The position numbers and the translations under genes were made by a program. A stretch of DNA of 64,000 bases, from contig CANMSE010000004.1 in NCBI GenBank assembly GCA_947500555.1, positions 496,001-560,000 of the forward strand, read 5' to 3'. Of the stretch, positions 18,007-27,804 are shown piece after piece. The notes beneath the pieces were generated by a model. It was not told the DNA's origin. It worked only from the letters and a program-made list of their open reading frames with translations, and did not search any database. Within the stretch, counting starts at the first letter, position 1; every line of letters starts with the position of its first letter. Source of the stretch: an uncultured Fulvivirga sp. Its GTDB lineage: Bacteria; Bacteroidota; Bacteroidia; Cytophagales; Cyclobacteriaceae.

Positions 18007-20958
18007 ATGAGAGAACTTCTATTTGTGATGTTTTTGACCCTAAATAGTACCCTTATCTTAAGTCAATCCTATAATTTTATTAATTATGGAATAGGTGATG
18101 GTTTGACTCACGAAAAGGTTACTGATGTTTGTGAAGATCAATTTGGTAATCTATGGATAGCTACTGCTGGTGGAGGATTATCAAAATTTAATGGTCTTGA
18201 ATTTGAAAATTTTACAATAAAGGACGGTTTATCGAGCAATTATATAAGAGATATTCTAAGTGATAGAAAAGGGAATATATGGGCTGCTACTGCAACGGGA
18301 ATTTCGAAACTTGATGGTAGATCCATTACCAACTTTAATATTGATTCGATAAATCAAAATAATAATTCTGTTAATGTTATTTATGAATCTTCTAATGGCT
18401 CCATATGGTTTTCTGCCTCTGCGAGTAGCATAGGTCAAATTGATACTCTTAATAATCTCTCTTTAATTACCATCCCTGAACTGTCGATATCCGATAGAAT
18501 AATAGATATTGATCAAGATTTGCAAGGTAATATTTGGTTGATTTCTGCCATAAATGGACTTTTAAAATATGATGGAGATGAGTTTACTGAGGTGGTTAAA
18601 AATTCATCTTACAAAGGCTATGTTCTGTCAATTCAGAAAACTCTGGATAACCAATTTTATCTTGGAACAAATCGTGGACTTATTATTCTCAACCCAGAAA
18701 CAGAAGAATATAGACTAATTGATGAATTACCTGGAGCCTTTGTAAAGTCTATTGTTCCAGTTGAGGAAGGAGTTTTTTGGATCGTTTCTTCTACTGGGGC
18801 AGCTAAGTATAATAAGGGTAAGTTGAATGTATTCGGAAGTGCACAAGGGTTGACGGATAATAGGATCAACGTTATCTACTCTGATCGAGAAGGTAATGTA
18901 TGGATAGGAAGTGATGGATCAGGTCTTTACAAACTGACTAATGAGACAATCCAATTTCTAGGAATCGAACATGGTTTGAAAAACACACCAGTTACTGCCA
19001 TTGTAAAAGATAATCAAGGTCATTACTGGTTTGGTTCATTAGGAAAAGGTCTGTCAAAATGGGATGGAGAAAATTTTGAGTATTTTAATTCAGATAATGG
19101 ACTTGTAAATAACTACGTTACTGCTCTCAATATTTCACCCAAGGGAGAAATACTCATCGGAACACGTGGTTCTGGACTACTTAGCTATGACGGAAAAAAA
19201 TTTAAACAATTTAATACTTCAGATGGGCTTATCTATAATATAGTAAGACAAATTTTCATTGATTCAAATGATGGAATATGGATTGGAACGCTAAATGGAT
19301 TAAGCCATTTAGATGGAGAAAATTTCACATCGTTTAATGAAGAGAATGGTTTGTCTGACAATGTGATTTGGGGTATTAGAGAGCATCAAAATAATCAAGT
19401 ATTGATTGTGACTCGTAGTGGTTTTGATCTGATTAAAGATGGATCTATTATGAATATGGACATAAACAGTTCATTTTTTAATAAGAGAATAAACACAGCT
19501 GTAATCGATGAAAAAGAAAATATTTGGATTGGCTATTCAGGCCATGGGATAGTAAAGATAACCAATGACCAAGTACCTAAATACTACACGAGTACATCTG
19601 GGTTAAGCTCCGATTTAATTTATAGCCTACATCTTGATAGCGTTGATAATGTGATAGTGGGTACAGAGAGGGGAATTGATAAGTTGATATTAACTAATCA
19701 AGAATTGAACATTAAGAGTTATGATCAAATAGAGGGTTTCAGTAATCTACAAACTACCTACGGTTCTGTATACATGGAAAGTGATGAAAGAATTTGGTTT
19801 GGGAGCGATGAGGGTGTTTTTATTTACAACATAAGTAAAGAGAAGATAAATCAAAATGAACCTCTTGCTTATATATCTTCTATCAAATTATTTTATGATG
19901 AATTAGATTGGAGTACTTATTCAAGTAATGTATCATCTTGGATGAATATTCCATATAATTTAGAATTACCTTATAGAGATAATAATTTAATAGTCAGTTT
20001 TCAAGGAACGAGTTTACGTAATCCTGCTTTGGTCAGATACAAGTATAGATTGATAGGGCAAGACGAAAAGTGGTCTCCAATGACAAATAGAAATGAAGCT
20101 GTTTATACTAATTTATCTCCTGGAGAATACACATTTGAGTTGTTGGCCGGCAATTCAGATAATATTTGGACGAATACTCCGGTCTCTTATTCATTCAAAA
20201 TTATACCCCCATTTTATCTAGAGTGGTGGTTTTATGTAATATCGTTCGTTTCTGTACTCATTTTGTTAAAGCTTATCAATGATCAAAGACTGAAAGTGAA
20301 GCTCGATAAGATATTGACGCTAGAAAAGATTAGATCGGAAGAGCAGCAGAAAGTCAGAAAAAAAATGGCGAGAGATTTTCATGACAATTTAGGAAATCAG
20401 CTGGCGAGCATTTCAGTATATACAAATTTGGTCGCGTTGAAATTAAAAAATAAGTCCAAAGAAATAAATGATTTATTGGGAAGTATTCAAAAACATTCTA
20501 ACAGTTTATTCAGTGGTACTAAAGATTTTATTTGGTCGATGGACCCTGAGAGTGATGATTTGTCAGAAATATTTACCTATATAAAGGATTTTGGAGAGGA
20601 GTTATATGAAAACACCAAAATTGAATTTTTTGCAAGTGCGGAAGACATTGAAGACAAAAGTATCCCTTTACCTTCTGGTTGGAGTAGACAATTGGTTTTG
20701 ATTTTTAAGGAAGCAATGACGAATGTCTTGAAACATTCAGAGGCTACAGAAGTCTATTTTAGACTTTATCTTATTAAAAATGATTTTATAATGACTCTAA
20801 CTGACAATGGTATCGGTATTGAAGAGACCGTTAAAGAAGGAGTTGGTATGAGAAGTATGAAAACCAGAGCAGAACAGATAGGTGCTATTTTTGAAATCAA
20901 AAAAGAAAAAAAACATATGGGAATGCAAGCTGTATTAAAAGCTAGACTACCAAGTTAA
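18007..20958 (+). CDS. Propeller-type sensor histidine kinase (Reg_prop / Y_Y_Y / HisKA_3)
   Basis: 983 residues from the ATG at 18007 (MRELLFVMF signal peptide); a GTG at 17965 is less likely. The periplasmic part has about a dozen Reg_prop repeats (GLTHEKVTDVCEDQFGNLWIAT type) forming propellers, then a Y_Y_Y domain near 630-720 and one membrane helix near 740. The cytosolic part has a HisKA_3 H-box (RDFHDNLGNQ, His792) and a GHKL ATPase (TDNGIGI, GVGMRSM). It lacks its own receiver and DNA-binding domains, unlike hybrid HTCS proteins, and pairs with the regulator 25 bp downstream. Likely senses a nutrient-derived ligand. Confidence 0.92.
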   Translation: MRELLFVMFLTLNSTLILSQSYNFINYGIGDGLTHEKVTDVCEDQFGNLWIATAGGGLSKFNGLEFENFTIKDGLSSNYIRDILSDRKGNIWAATATGISKLDGRSITNFNIDSINQNNNSVNVIYESSNGSIWFSASASSIGQIDTLNNLSLITIPELSISDRIIDIDQDLQGNIWLISAINGLLKYDGDEFTEVVKNSSYKGYVLSIQKTLDNQFYLGTNRGLIILNPETEEYRLIDELPGAFVKSIVPVEEGVFWIVSSTGAAKYNKGKLNVFGSAQGLTDNRINVIYSDREGNVWIGSDGSGLYKLTNETIQFLGIEHGLKNTPVTAIVKDNQGHYWFGSLGKGLSKWDGENFEYFNSDNGLVNNYVTALNISPKGEILIGTRGSGLLSYDGKKFKQFNTSDGLIYNIVRQIFIDSNDGIWIGTLNGLSHLDGENFTSFNEENGLSDNVIWGIREHQNNQVLIVTRSGFDLIKDGSIMNMDINSSFFNKRINTAVIDEKENIWIGYSGHGIVKITNDQVPKYYTSTSGLSSDLIYSLHLDSVDNVIVGTERGIDKLILTNQELNIKSYDQIEGFSNLQTTYGSVYMESDERIWFGSDEGVFIYNISKEKINQNEPLAYISSIKLFYDELDWSTYSSNVSSWMNIPYNLELPYRDNNLIVSFQGTSLRNPALVRYKYRLIGQDEKWSPMTNRNEAVYTNLSPGEYTFELLAGNSDNIWTNTPVSYSFKIIPPFYLEWWFYVISFVSVLILLKLINDQRLKVKLDKILTLEKIRSEEQQKVRKKMARDFHDNLGNQLASISVYTNLVALKLKNKSKEINDLLGSIQKHSNSLFSGTKDFIWSMDPESDDLSEIFTYIKDFGEELYENTKIEFFASAEDIEDKSIPLPSGWSRQLVLIFKEAMTNVLKHSEATEVYFRLYLIKNDFIMTLTDNGIGIEETVKEGVGMRSMKTRAEQIGAIFEIKKEKKHMGMQAVLKARLPS

Positions 20959-20983
20959 CTTATTTAAATAAAAATATACGATC

Positions 20984-21613
20984 ATGAGTTATTTCAAATC
21001 AAGAATTGTAATCGTTGAGGATAATCATGCTATTCGAGAAGGGTTTTCTCTCATAATTAATAGCGTGAGTGACTACTATGTTGTGAGCTCTTATGAAAAT
21101 GCTGAAGATGCAATCAAAAATTTGAAAAAAGATAAGCCTGACATTGTATTAATGGACTTAGAATTACCTGGCATGAATGGTATTGAAGCCATCGGGATCA
21201 TAAAAAAGAGTCATCCTAATATAGATTTAATTGTTAATACAATTTACGAAAATAGTGAACTTGTATTTCAAGCACTTGTTTCTGGAGCATCTGGCTATAT
21301 TACTAAAAATTCAAGTCATTCAGAGCTATTGGACGCAATTGAGGAAGTCTTAAATGGTGGAGCTCCAATGAGTACGAAAATTGCTAAGATGGTTGTTGCT
21401 TCCTTTCAGAAAAACCCAAACTCTCCTTTATCTCCAAGGGAAACACAAGTACTCGAACTACTTGCCAAAGGAAAAAGCTATAGTATGATTGCTCAAGAAT
21501 TATTTGTGACAAAAGAGACAGCCAAATCACATATCAAAAATATCTACTCTAAACTTCAAGTAAACAGTAAATCTGAAGCTATTGCAAAAGCCACTAGGGA
21601 AAAACTAATTTAG
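20984..21613 (+). CDS. NarL/LuxR-family response regulator
   Basis: 209 residues: receiver domain with IVEDNHAI acidic pocket, phospho-acceptor Asp58 in VLMDLELPG and NTIYENSE / GYITKNS switch residues, then a LuxR-type HTH (SPRETQVLELLAKGKSY, ETAKSHIKNIYSKLQVNS). It is the cytosolic partner of the adjacent kinase. Being directly upstream of a SusC/SusD operon, it is the obvious candidate regulator of that operon, though no binding site can be proved here. Confidence 0.93.
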   Translation: MSYFKSRIVIVEDNHAIREGFSLIINSVSDYYVVSSYENAEDAIKNLKKDKPDIVLMDLELPGMNGIEAIGIIKKSHPNIDLIVNTIYENSELVFQALVSGASGYITKNSSHSELLDAIEEVLNGGAPMSTKIAKMVVASFQKNPNSPLSPRETQVLELLAKGKSYSMIAQELFVTKETAKSHIKNIYSKLQVNSKSEAIAKATREKLI

Positions 21614-21628
21614 AACACAAAGGGGATG

Positions 21629-21639
21629 CCAAATCCCCC
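21629..21639 (+). repeat. CCAAATCCCCC direct repeat, copy 2
   Basis: Exact copy of the 11-mer at 17947-17957, lying 16 bp after the response-regulator stop. It overlaps a small hairpin (GGGGAT/ATCCCC, 21622-21638), and its C-run can alternatively pair with the G-run at 21687-21696. Confidence 0.4.
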
Positions 21640-21661
21640 AAAATCAAATGTAAGCGTTATT

Positions 21662-21696
21662 AAATCCCCTAATATTTCGATGGTATTGGGGGATTT
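21662..21696 (+). terminator. Hairpin after the two-component genes (likely terminator)
   Basis: Thirteen-bp stem AAATCCCCTAATA / TATTGGGGGATTT (one G-U pair), 9-nt loop, followed by a moderately T-rich tract. It separates the regulator gene from the SusC gene. The upstream C-run (21635-21639) could compete for the same G-run, so alternative folding is possible. Confidence 0.6.
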
Positions 21697-21780
21697 CTGC
21701 TTTCTGTATAGTAATCAACTTTGATTTAAGGCATACGATAATACGTGGCCGAGTATATTATTTAATATAAACTATACAGT

Positions 21781-24700
21781 ATGAAGAATTTTTTACCATT
21801 ATGTTTTATGCTAGTGCTTGCAATCGGTATACCCGATTCGTGGGCTCAGGAAAGGGCAGTGTCAGGAAAGGTCACGTCCGTTGATGATGGCGCGCCACTG
21901 CCTGGTGTGAACGTGGTACTGAAAGGTACAACCACTGGGACAGTAACTGATATTGAAGGGAACTACAAAATCTCTATTCCAGCTAATAATAGCGTTCTAG
22001 TATTTTCTTTTATAGGCCTTGCATCAGAAGAGCTGAATGTTGGAAATCGATCCATTATAGACCTTCAAATGTCACCAGATGTTCAGCAACTAAGTGAAGT
22101 AGTTGTAACTGCGGTTGGTATAGAAAGAGACAGGAGGGCTTTAGGGTATTCTGTGGAGTCTGTTGAAGGAGCCGAGGTTCAACAAAGATCTGAACCTGAT
22201 TTTATGAAAGCACTCCAAGGAAAGGTTCCTGGTGTACAAATTGGTGGTTCAACAGGTGCTCCTGGTAGTGCGACAAGAATTACAATTAGGGGAGCTTCAT
22301 CCTTTTTTGGTAGTAACACGCCTTTATTCGTTGTCGATGGTATTCCTTATAATGATCAGCAGTTTACAACAAATAACCAGCTGACAGGAGGAGCTTCATA
22401 TGCAAATGGCTTAGCTCAGATTGATCCTAATAACATTGCCTCTATCAACGTTCTTAAAGGCGCAGCAGCGGCAGCTTTGTACGGATCCAGAGCAGCTAAC
22501 GGAGTAATTGTAGTAACGACTAAATCAGGTAGTGCCAAAGCCTCAAGAAAAGGATTGGAAGTGACAGTTAGTTCTTCTTTTGCCATTGAGGAAATTGGTA
22601 ATCTGCCTGATTATCAAAATACTTATGGTTCTGGAGGTAATTTCCTTTACTCAAATGCTAATGGCTCCTGGGGGCCTGCATTTGCACGTTTAGACTCTTT
22701 TCCAACATGGCCAAACTATACTGCAGCATATCCAGATTTACCCACTAATTCGCCATATGTTGCTCAACCTGACAATGTCGAGAACTTATTCAATACAGGT
22801 AAAGTTTGGGATAATTCAATAAATATTGTTGGTGGTAACGAGAAAGCCACTATTAGCGCTACTCTTTCACATTTGGATCAAGAAGGTTATATACCTTTCT
22901 CAGGGTTTGAGAGAACCTCATTAGGGATAGGTGGTCGCGTCCAGCTAGATAATAATTTTATTGTAGGGGGAAATCTATCTATCACGCGTTCTAACCAGCA
23001 GGGACCTATATTCGGGGCTGCAGCATCTGATCCTACAGCTGCTTCTTCTTTTGCGCGAACTTTATGGTTAGGGCGAGGTTGGGATACTAATTTGCCTTAT
23101 GAAACACCTTCTGGTGGTAATGTTTTCTTTAATACATTGGCGATTGATCATCCTCAATGGTCATGGGCGAATAATGGCTTGAATGCTGAAGTCACGAGAA
23201 TAGCTGCTTCATTTGATGTAGGTTATGATATTACTGATTGGATGAATATCACATTTAAGACTGGTCTTAATAGTTTTACTGATCGTAGACAACAAAGGTG
23301 GAATCAAGGATCTAACGCATTTACAGGAGTAGGGGCAGTGATGGATGATGATATCTTCTTTGAAGAATTGAATAGTGATCTGATATTGACATTCACAAAA
23401 GATATTAATGAGGATTTTGATGTTAAAGTCTTAGTGGGTCAAAATATTAATCAGAGAAAAACGGACAGACAAAGTGTTTTAGGTACCACAATTATTTCCC
23501 CAGGAATATTTGACGTTGATAATACTTTGACTGTTGTACCTAACGGAGGCACTTTTTCTCAAAGAAGATTAATGGGTATCTATGGAGAGATTAACTTAGG
23601 GTATAAGGATTTTGCTTTTATCAACTTTACTGGCAGAAACGACATATCCTCAACTTTACCCAAAGATGAAAGAAGTTTCTTCTACCCAAGTGTTTCTGGA
23701 TCTTTCATATTTTCGGAAGCCTTTAATTTAGATTCTAAAATTCTAACATTAGGAAAAATTAGAGCAAGCTGGGCGAAAGTAGGCAATGATGCTCCTGTGT
23801 ATTCTTTGTCCAATACTTTCGGAGTTAATCTGGGGAATAGTGCAGGCGTTATTGGATCAATAAATCAAAGTGATCTACCTTTTGCAGGGCAAGCCGGAAT
23901 AACACAGTCTAATGTGGCATTTGATCCGCTTTTAACTCCGGAATTCACAACTGAAGTAGAATTTGGGACTTTATTAGAATTTTTATCCGGACGGCTATCT
24001 TTAGATTTGACGTATTATAAGAGAAATTCAGTTGACCAAATTGCAAATATTTCATTACCATCGGCTTCTGGGTTTGGACAGTTCCTTACAAACTTTGGAG
24101 ATTTAGAAAACAGAGGTTTCGAAATTGGACTGGGAATAACTCCTGTAAAACTAAATAATGGGTTTACATGGGATGTCTACGGAACATTTACCAGAAATGT
24201 AAGTGAGGTAATTGAGCTTACAAATGGAGTAGAAAGAATAAATATTAGAAATTTATTTGGGGGTAGTATTACACCAGTATTACAACCAGGAGAGGCTTAT
24301 GGGGCTTTTTTTGGAACAGTAGCTGCTCGAGACGATCAAGGAAACTTTCTTATCGATCCAAGAAACGGGGTATTGTTTCCTAGTTTAGAAAATAATGGCT
24401 TTGATATAATTGGAGATCCAAATCCAGATTTTAACATAGGATTAACAAATTCTATATCTTTTAAAGGAGTAACTCTTAGTGCTGTAATGGATTATAAGCA
24501 TGGAGGAGATATTTATTCAGTTACAGTAGAAAGGTTATTAGGTAGAGGAGTCACTACAGATACTGAAGATAGAGATCCTACAAGGATAATTGATGGTTTT
24601 TATGGAGATCCAAATACAGGACTTCCTTTATTGGATGAAAACGGAGAGAAAATTCGTAATACTACCCAGATCACCACTAATGATTTGTTCTTTGCAAATG

Positions 24701-25011
24701 GTGGAACTGTTACGTCATTCGGTATCAATGGGCAAGATGAAATGTCTGTATATGATGGAACTGTTATTCGCTTACGAGAAGTAGCTCTAAGCTATAGTTT
24801 CCCTAATGCTATTTTGGATAAAACACCATTTGGCTCGGCTTCTATATCTTTCACAGGTCGTAATCTATGGTATAACGCACCAAATATACCAGAAGGCACC
24901 AATTTTGATCCAGAAGTTAATGGATTTGGTTCATCAAATACTCAAGGTATTGAGTATTCTTCGGCTCCTCAGACAAGAAGATATGGAGTTAATTTAAGAT
25001 TTACTTTCTAA
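21781..25011 (+). CDS. SusC/RagA-family TonB-dependent outer-membrane transporter
   Basis: 1076 residues. Signal peptide (ending SWAQ, about 22); CarboxypepD_reg-like domain (GKVTSVDDGAPLPGVNVVLKG, about 27-105); a plug with TonB-box-like EVVVTAVGIERDRRALG and LFVVDGIPYN; and a 22-strand-type barrel ending in Phe (NLRFTF). SusC proteins import oligomers or peptides with a SusD lid. The partner SusD gene starts 19 bp downstream. No glycoside hydrolases or peptidases are in the cluster, so the substrate is unknown. Confidence 0.95.
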   Translation: MKNFLPLCFMLVLAIGIPDSWAQERAVSGKVTSVDDGAPLPGVNVVLKGTTTGTVTDIEGNYKISIPANNSVLVFSFIGLASEELNVGNRSIIDLQMSPDVQQLSEVVVTAVGIERDRRALGYSVESVEGAEVQQRSEPDFMKALQGKVPGVQIGGSTGAPGSATRITIRGASSFFGSNTPLFVVDGIPYNDQQFTTNNQLTGGASYANGLAQIDPNNIASINVLKGAAAAALYGSRAANGVIVVTTKSGSAKASRKGLEVTVSSSFAIEEIGNLPDYQNTYGSGGNFLYSNANGSWGPAFARLDSFPTWPNYTAAYPDLPTNSPYVAQPDNVENLFNTGKVWDNSINIVGGNEKATISATLSHLDQEGYIPFSGFERTSLGIGGRVQLDNNFIVGGNLSITRSNQQGPIFGAAASDPTAASSFARTLWLGRGWDTNLPYETPSGGNVFFNTLAIDHPQWSWANNGLNAEVTRIAASFDVGYDITDWMNITFKTGLNSFTDRRQQRWNQGSNAFTGVGAVMDDDIFFEELNSDLILTFTKDINEDFDVKVLVGQNINQRKTDRQSVLGTTIISPGIFDVDNTLTVVPNGGTFSQRRLMGIYGEINLGYKDFAFINFTGRNDISSTLPKDERSFFYPSVSGSFIFSEAFNLDSKILTLGKIRASWAKVGNDAPVYSLSNTFGVNLGNSAGVIGSINQSDLPFAGQAGITQSNVAFDPLLTPEFTTEVEFGTLLEFLSGRLSLDLTYYKRNSVDQIANISLPSASGFGQFLTNFGDLENRGFEIGLGITPVKLNNGFTWDVYGTFTRNVSEVIELTNGVERINIRNLFGGSITPVLQPGEAYGAFFGTVAARDDQGNFLIDPRNGVLFPSLENNGFDIIGDPNPDFNIGLTNSISFKGVTLSAVMDYKHGGDIYSVTVERLLGRGVTTDTEDRDPTRIIDGFYGDPNTGLPLLDENGEKIRNTTQITTNDLFFANGGTVTSFGINGQDEMSVYDGTVIRLREVALSYSFPNAILDKTPFGSASISFTGRNLWYNAPNIPEGTNFDPEVNGFGSSNTQGIEYSSAPQTRRYGVNLRFTF

Positions 25012-25030
25012 TTGAAGATTAATTAAAGTT

Positions 25031-26779
25031 ATGAAAACTATAAAAAATAATATTTCATTTATGTTAATGAGCCTTGTGCTTTTATTAACAGTTGGATGCG
25101 ACAGTTTTTTTGATGTTAACGATGACCCCAATAACCCTTTAACCGCAGCGTCTGCTCCGTTATTGACTAATTCGCAACTCGCAATTGTTAATTCTTTGGG
25201 ATTATCAAATGGTGGATTATCCTCACATACAGGTGTATTTATGCATCAAATATCTAGAAGAGGTGCTCCAGATCAGTATGGTAGTCAGGGTGGTGATTTT
25301 GCCATTACAACATCTTGGCAATCATTTTACGATATAGCATTAGAAGATTTGAAAGTGTTAATTAATCAATCTGAAGAGTCGGGTGATTTAATATATGCTG
25401 GTATAGCAAAAATTTTAAAAGCTTATACATACTCTGTGATGGTGGATGTGTGGGGTGATATCCCATTTACTGAGGCAAACAGCTTCCCCGATGTACTATT
25501 TCCAACTTTTGATAATGGAGCTGATGTTTACCCTCAGCTTATTACCTTATTAAATGATGCAATAGCAAATCTTGAGAATACTGATGCCGCAAATATCAAT
25601 ACTCCTGGAGCTGATGATTTGATATATGGAGGTTCAGCTTCAGCATGGGTAACGGCTGCTAAATCAATAAAGTTAAAATTATTGAATCAGGTCAGGTTGG
25701 TCAATGTTATTCCCGATGCAGAAGCACAAATTGTTGCTTTAGTAGCTGAAGGCGATTTGATAGACGCTCAATCTGATGATTTTGAACTTTTATACGGTAC
25801 TTCTAACAGTCCTGACAATAGACATCCTGCATTTATTACAGATTATGCGGCTCTTACCAAGACATATTATATTAGTATTTGGCTCTACGAAATAATGACA
25901 GGTAAAAATTCTGATATTTTAAATGGAGTAAATGATCCTCGGGTACCATACTACTGGTTCAACCAGTTGACGGACATCACGGCAGTACAAAACCCTTATG
26001 AATATGCAGGTGGCACTACTTTAGATGGCAATGGTGAAATTGAATTAGATGGCACTCCTAATGCTAATAATAATTTGGGTGACCCTGTTAATTTTGATGG
26101 ATTTTTATCAATACATTTTGGATCTACACACCCAAATCAAGCACAAAATCAGAACGCTTCTCAAAGCGTGCTTGGTTTATACCCTGCTGGAGGACGTTAT
26201 GATGATGGTTCTGGGGGTTCAGTTACAGCATCTTTAGCTGCAGCTAATCCACCTACTGGTGATGTACCTGAACGGATTTTAACTTCTTATACCATGGAGT
26301 TTATTATGGCAGAATTGGCGCTTGATGGAGTAATCCCTGGTGGTGCCTCCCAGGCACAGATGCATATGATAAATGGAATCAGAGATGCTTTTGCCAAGGT
26401 AAATCAAGTTGCAACTAATACTGCTTCGACTCAGGTAATTCCTACGATTTCGACTACGGACATTGATGCTTATATAGCTGCTGTAGATAATGAATATGCA
26501 GCAGCTGCAAGTGATGATCGTAGATTGGAAATTATAATGACCCAAAAATGGCTATCTAGTTTTGGTAATTCTATGGATCAGTATGTTGACTATAGAAGAA
26601 GAGGTTATCCGGTAATTTTTGATCCAAATAATGATCAGGGTCGCTATGCAGCTACTACTCAATCTGGACGAAATTTTTTAGTTTCTATGCCGTATAGAGA
26701 TCAAGATATATCACTAAATCCTAATGCTCCAGCCCAACGTAATGGTACAACTGATAGGGTATTTTGGGATCCAAATTGA
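25031..26779 (+). CDS. SusD/RagB-family surface lipoprotein
   Basis: 582 residues with a lipobox (LLLTVGCDSFF, Cys near 23) and the N-terminal signature DVNDDPNNPL found in the SusD-like_2 group. Helical repeats include AGIAKILKAYTYSVMVDVWGDIPFTEA, split here by helix turns, a hallmark of the family. It caps the SusC barrel on the cell surface. It is positioned between SusC and a third lipoprotein in one operon. Confidence 0.93.
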   Translation: MKTIKNNISFMLMSLVLLLTVGCDSFFDVNDDPNNPLTAASAPLLTNSQLAIVNSLGLSNGGLSSHTGVFMHQISRRGAPDQYGSQGGDFAITTSWQSFYDIALEDLKVLINQSEESGDLIYAGIAKILKAYTYSVMVDVWGDIPFTEANSFPDVLFPTFDNGADVYPQLITLLNDAIANLENTDAANINTPGADDLIYGGSASAWVTAAKSIKLKLLNQVRLVNVIPDAEAQIVALVAEGDLIDAQSDDFELLYGTSNSPDNRHPAFITDYAALTKTYYISIWLYEIMTGKNSDILNGVNDPRVPYYWFNQLTDITAVQNPYEYAGGTTLDGNGEIELDGTPNANNNLGDPVNFDGFLSIHFGSTHPNQAQNQNASQSVLGLYPAGGRYDDGSGGSVTASLAAANPPTGDVPERILTSYTMEFIMAELALDGVIPGGASQAQMHMINGIRDAFAKVNQVATNTASTQVIPTISTTDIDAYIAAVDNEYAAAASDDRRLEIIMTQKWLSSFGNSMDQYVDYRRRGYPVIFDPNNDQGRYAATTQSGRNFLVSMPYRDQDISLNPNAPAQRNGTTDRVFWDPN

Positions 26780-26803
26780 TTTTAAATAAAGAAATATAAC
26801 ATT

Positions 26804-27754
26804 ATGAAAAATATTATAAAAATATGTACACTGATACTGACGGTTATGTTTATCGCATCGTGCGAGGATGAGGATAAAATTAAATTCAGTGTTGATGATA
26901 TTGCTAAGGGTGCGTTAGGTCAATTCACCCGAACCACAAATGACGCTGGTTTTGTAGACCTTACAGATGTTGCAGGAACTACAATAGAATTTACCATTGA
27001 TCTGGACTATGAGCAAGAGGGAACTGCCGATGGCCTTACTCCTGGTATTGGTACATTGTCTAGCAACCTTGAATTTGCTCCGGTTAGTGTTGTTGATATT
27101 GAGGTTCTTTTTATCAGAGGAGGTAAAGGATTAGAGTCTGGGATTGTTCAAAGTCTAACATCCTGGCCTGCAACTATTACCTTAGACCCGGATCAGTTAA
27201 TGGAGGCGTTACCAAGTTTTTCAACGGCAGATTTAGCTTTGGGAGATGCCCTTCAAATTTCAGCTGGTTTTCAAATGGAAAGCGGTGTGAATTACCCGGC
27301 ATTTACAGTCAATGTAGAAGATGGAACAAAAGTGCTAGGTTATTCTCCTAATTTTGGAAGCTTTCCAGGTTTGATTCATTTTTTGAACTACGCTGTATCG
27401 TGTAGATCAAATATCCCTCTGGGAAGTTATTCTGGAGTTACAACTGGTCCGTTAAACCCAGCGACTTCTGCCACGGTGACTCTTACGGCCGGAGCAGTTC
27501 CAGGACAATATGCTGCGGATGATTTGTCGGCAGGGATGCTGGCGGCAATAACTGCAAATCCTGGTTTTTTAGGCGGTGGGACATTTCAGGATGTATGTAA
27601 TGTAATCACAGTACCAACATTTGCTCCTCCTGGCTTAGTTAACGTTACACAATGGGCAGATAATCCTGGATCATATGATCCTCTTACGGGTATTATCGTG
27701 ATTAATTGGGATATTATAGGGTTTCAACACACAACAACTCTTACACCACAATAA
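26804..27754 (+). CDS. Third lipoprotein of the SusCD operon, unknown
   Basis: 316 residues with a lipobox (LTVMFIASCEDED, Cys near 20). The rest is beta-rich with two regions of similar character (about 25-170 and 190-316), including several DPDQ/ANPG turns. No enzymatic motif seen. Proteins in this position are often surface glycan- or ligand-binding accessory lipoproteins (SusE/F-like placement), which is inferred from context only. A decayed IS element begins 6 bp after its stop codon. Confidence 0.7.
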   Translation: MKNIIKICTLILTVMFIASCEDEDKIKFSVDDIAKGALGQFTRTTNDAGFVDLTDVAGTTIEFTIDLDYEQEGTADGLTPGIGTLSSNLEFAPVSVVDIEVLFIRGGKGLESGIVQSLTSWPATITLDPDQLMEALPSFSTADLALGDALQISAGFQMESGVNYPAFTVNVEDGTKVLGYSPNFGSFPGLIHFLNYAVSCRSNIPLGSYSGVTTGPLNPATSATVTLTAGAVPGQYAADDLSAGMLAAITANPGFLGGGTFQDVCNVITVPTFAPPGLVNVTQWADNPGSYDPLTGIIVINWDIIGFQHTTTLTPQ

Positions 27755-27760
27755 ATCTTT

Positions 27761-27785
27761 TGACTAGTTCTAAATAAGCGTTACA
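27761..27785 (+). repeat. Terminal inverted repeat of the IS (orfB end)
   Basis: Reads TGACTAGTTCTAAATAAGCG then TTACA. It aligns without gaps to the reverse complement of 29117-29141 with 19 of 25 identities, the innermost nine (GCGTTACA plus one A) being exact. Confidence 0.7.
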
Positions 27786-27804
27786 GTTTTACAAGGATAA
27801 ATAA

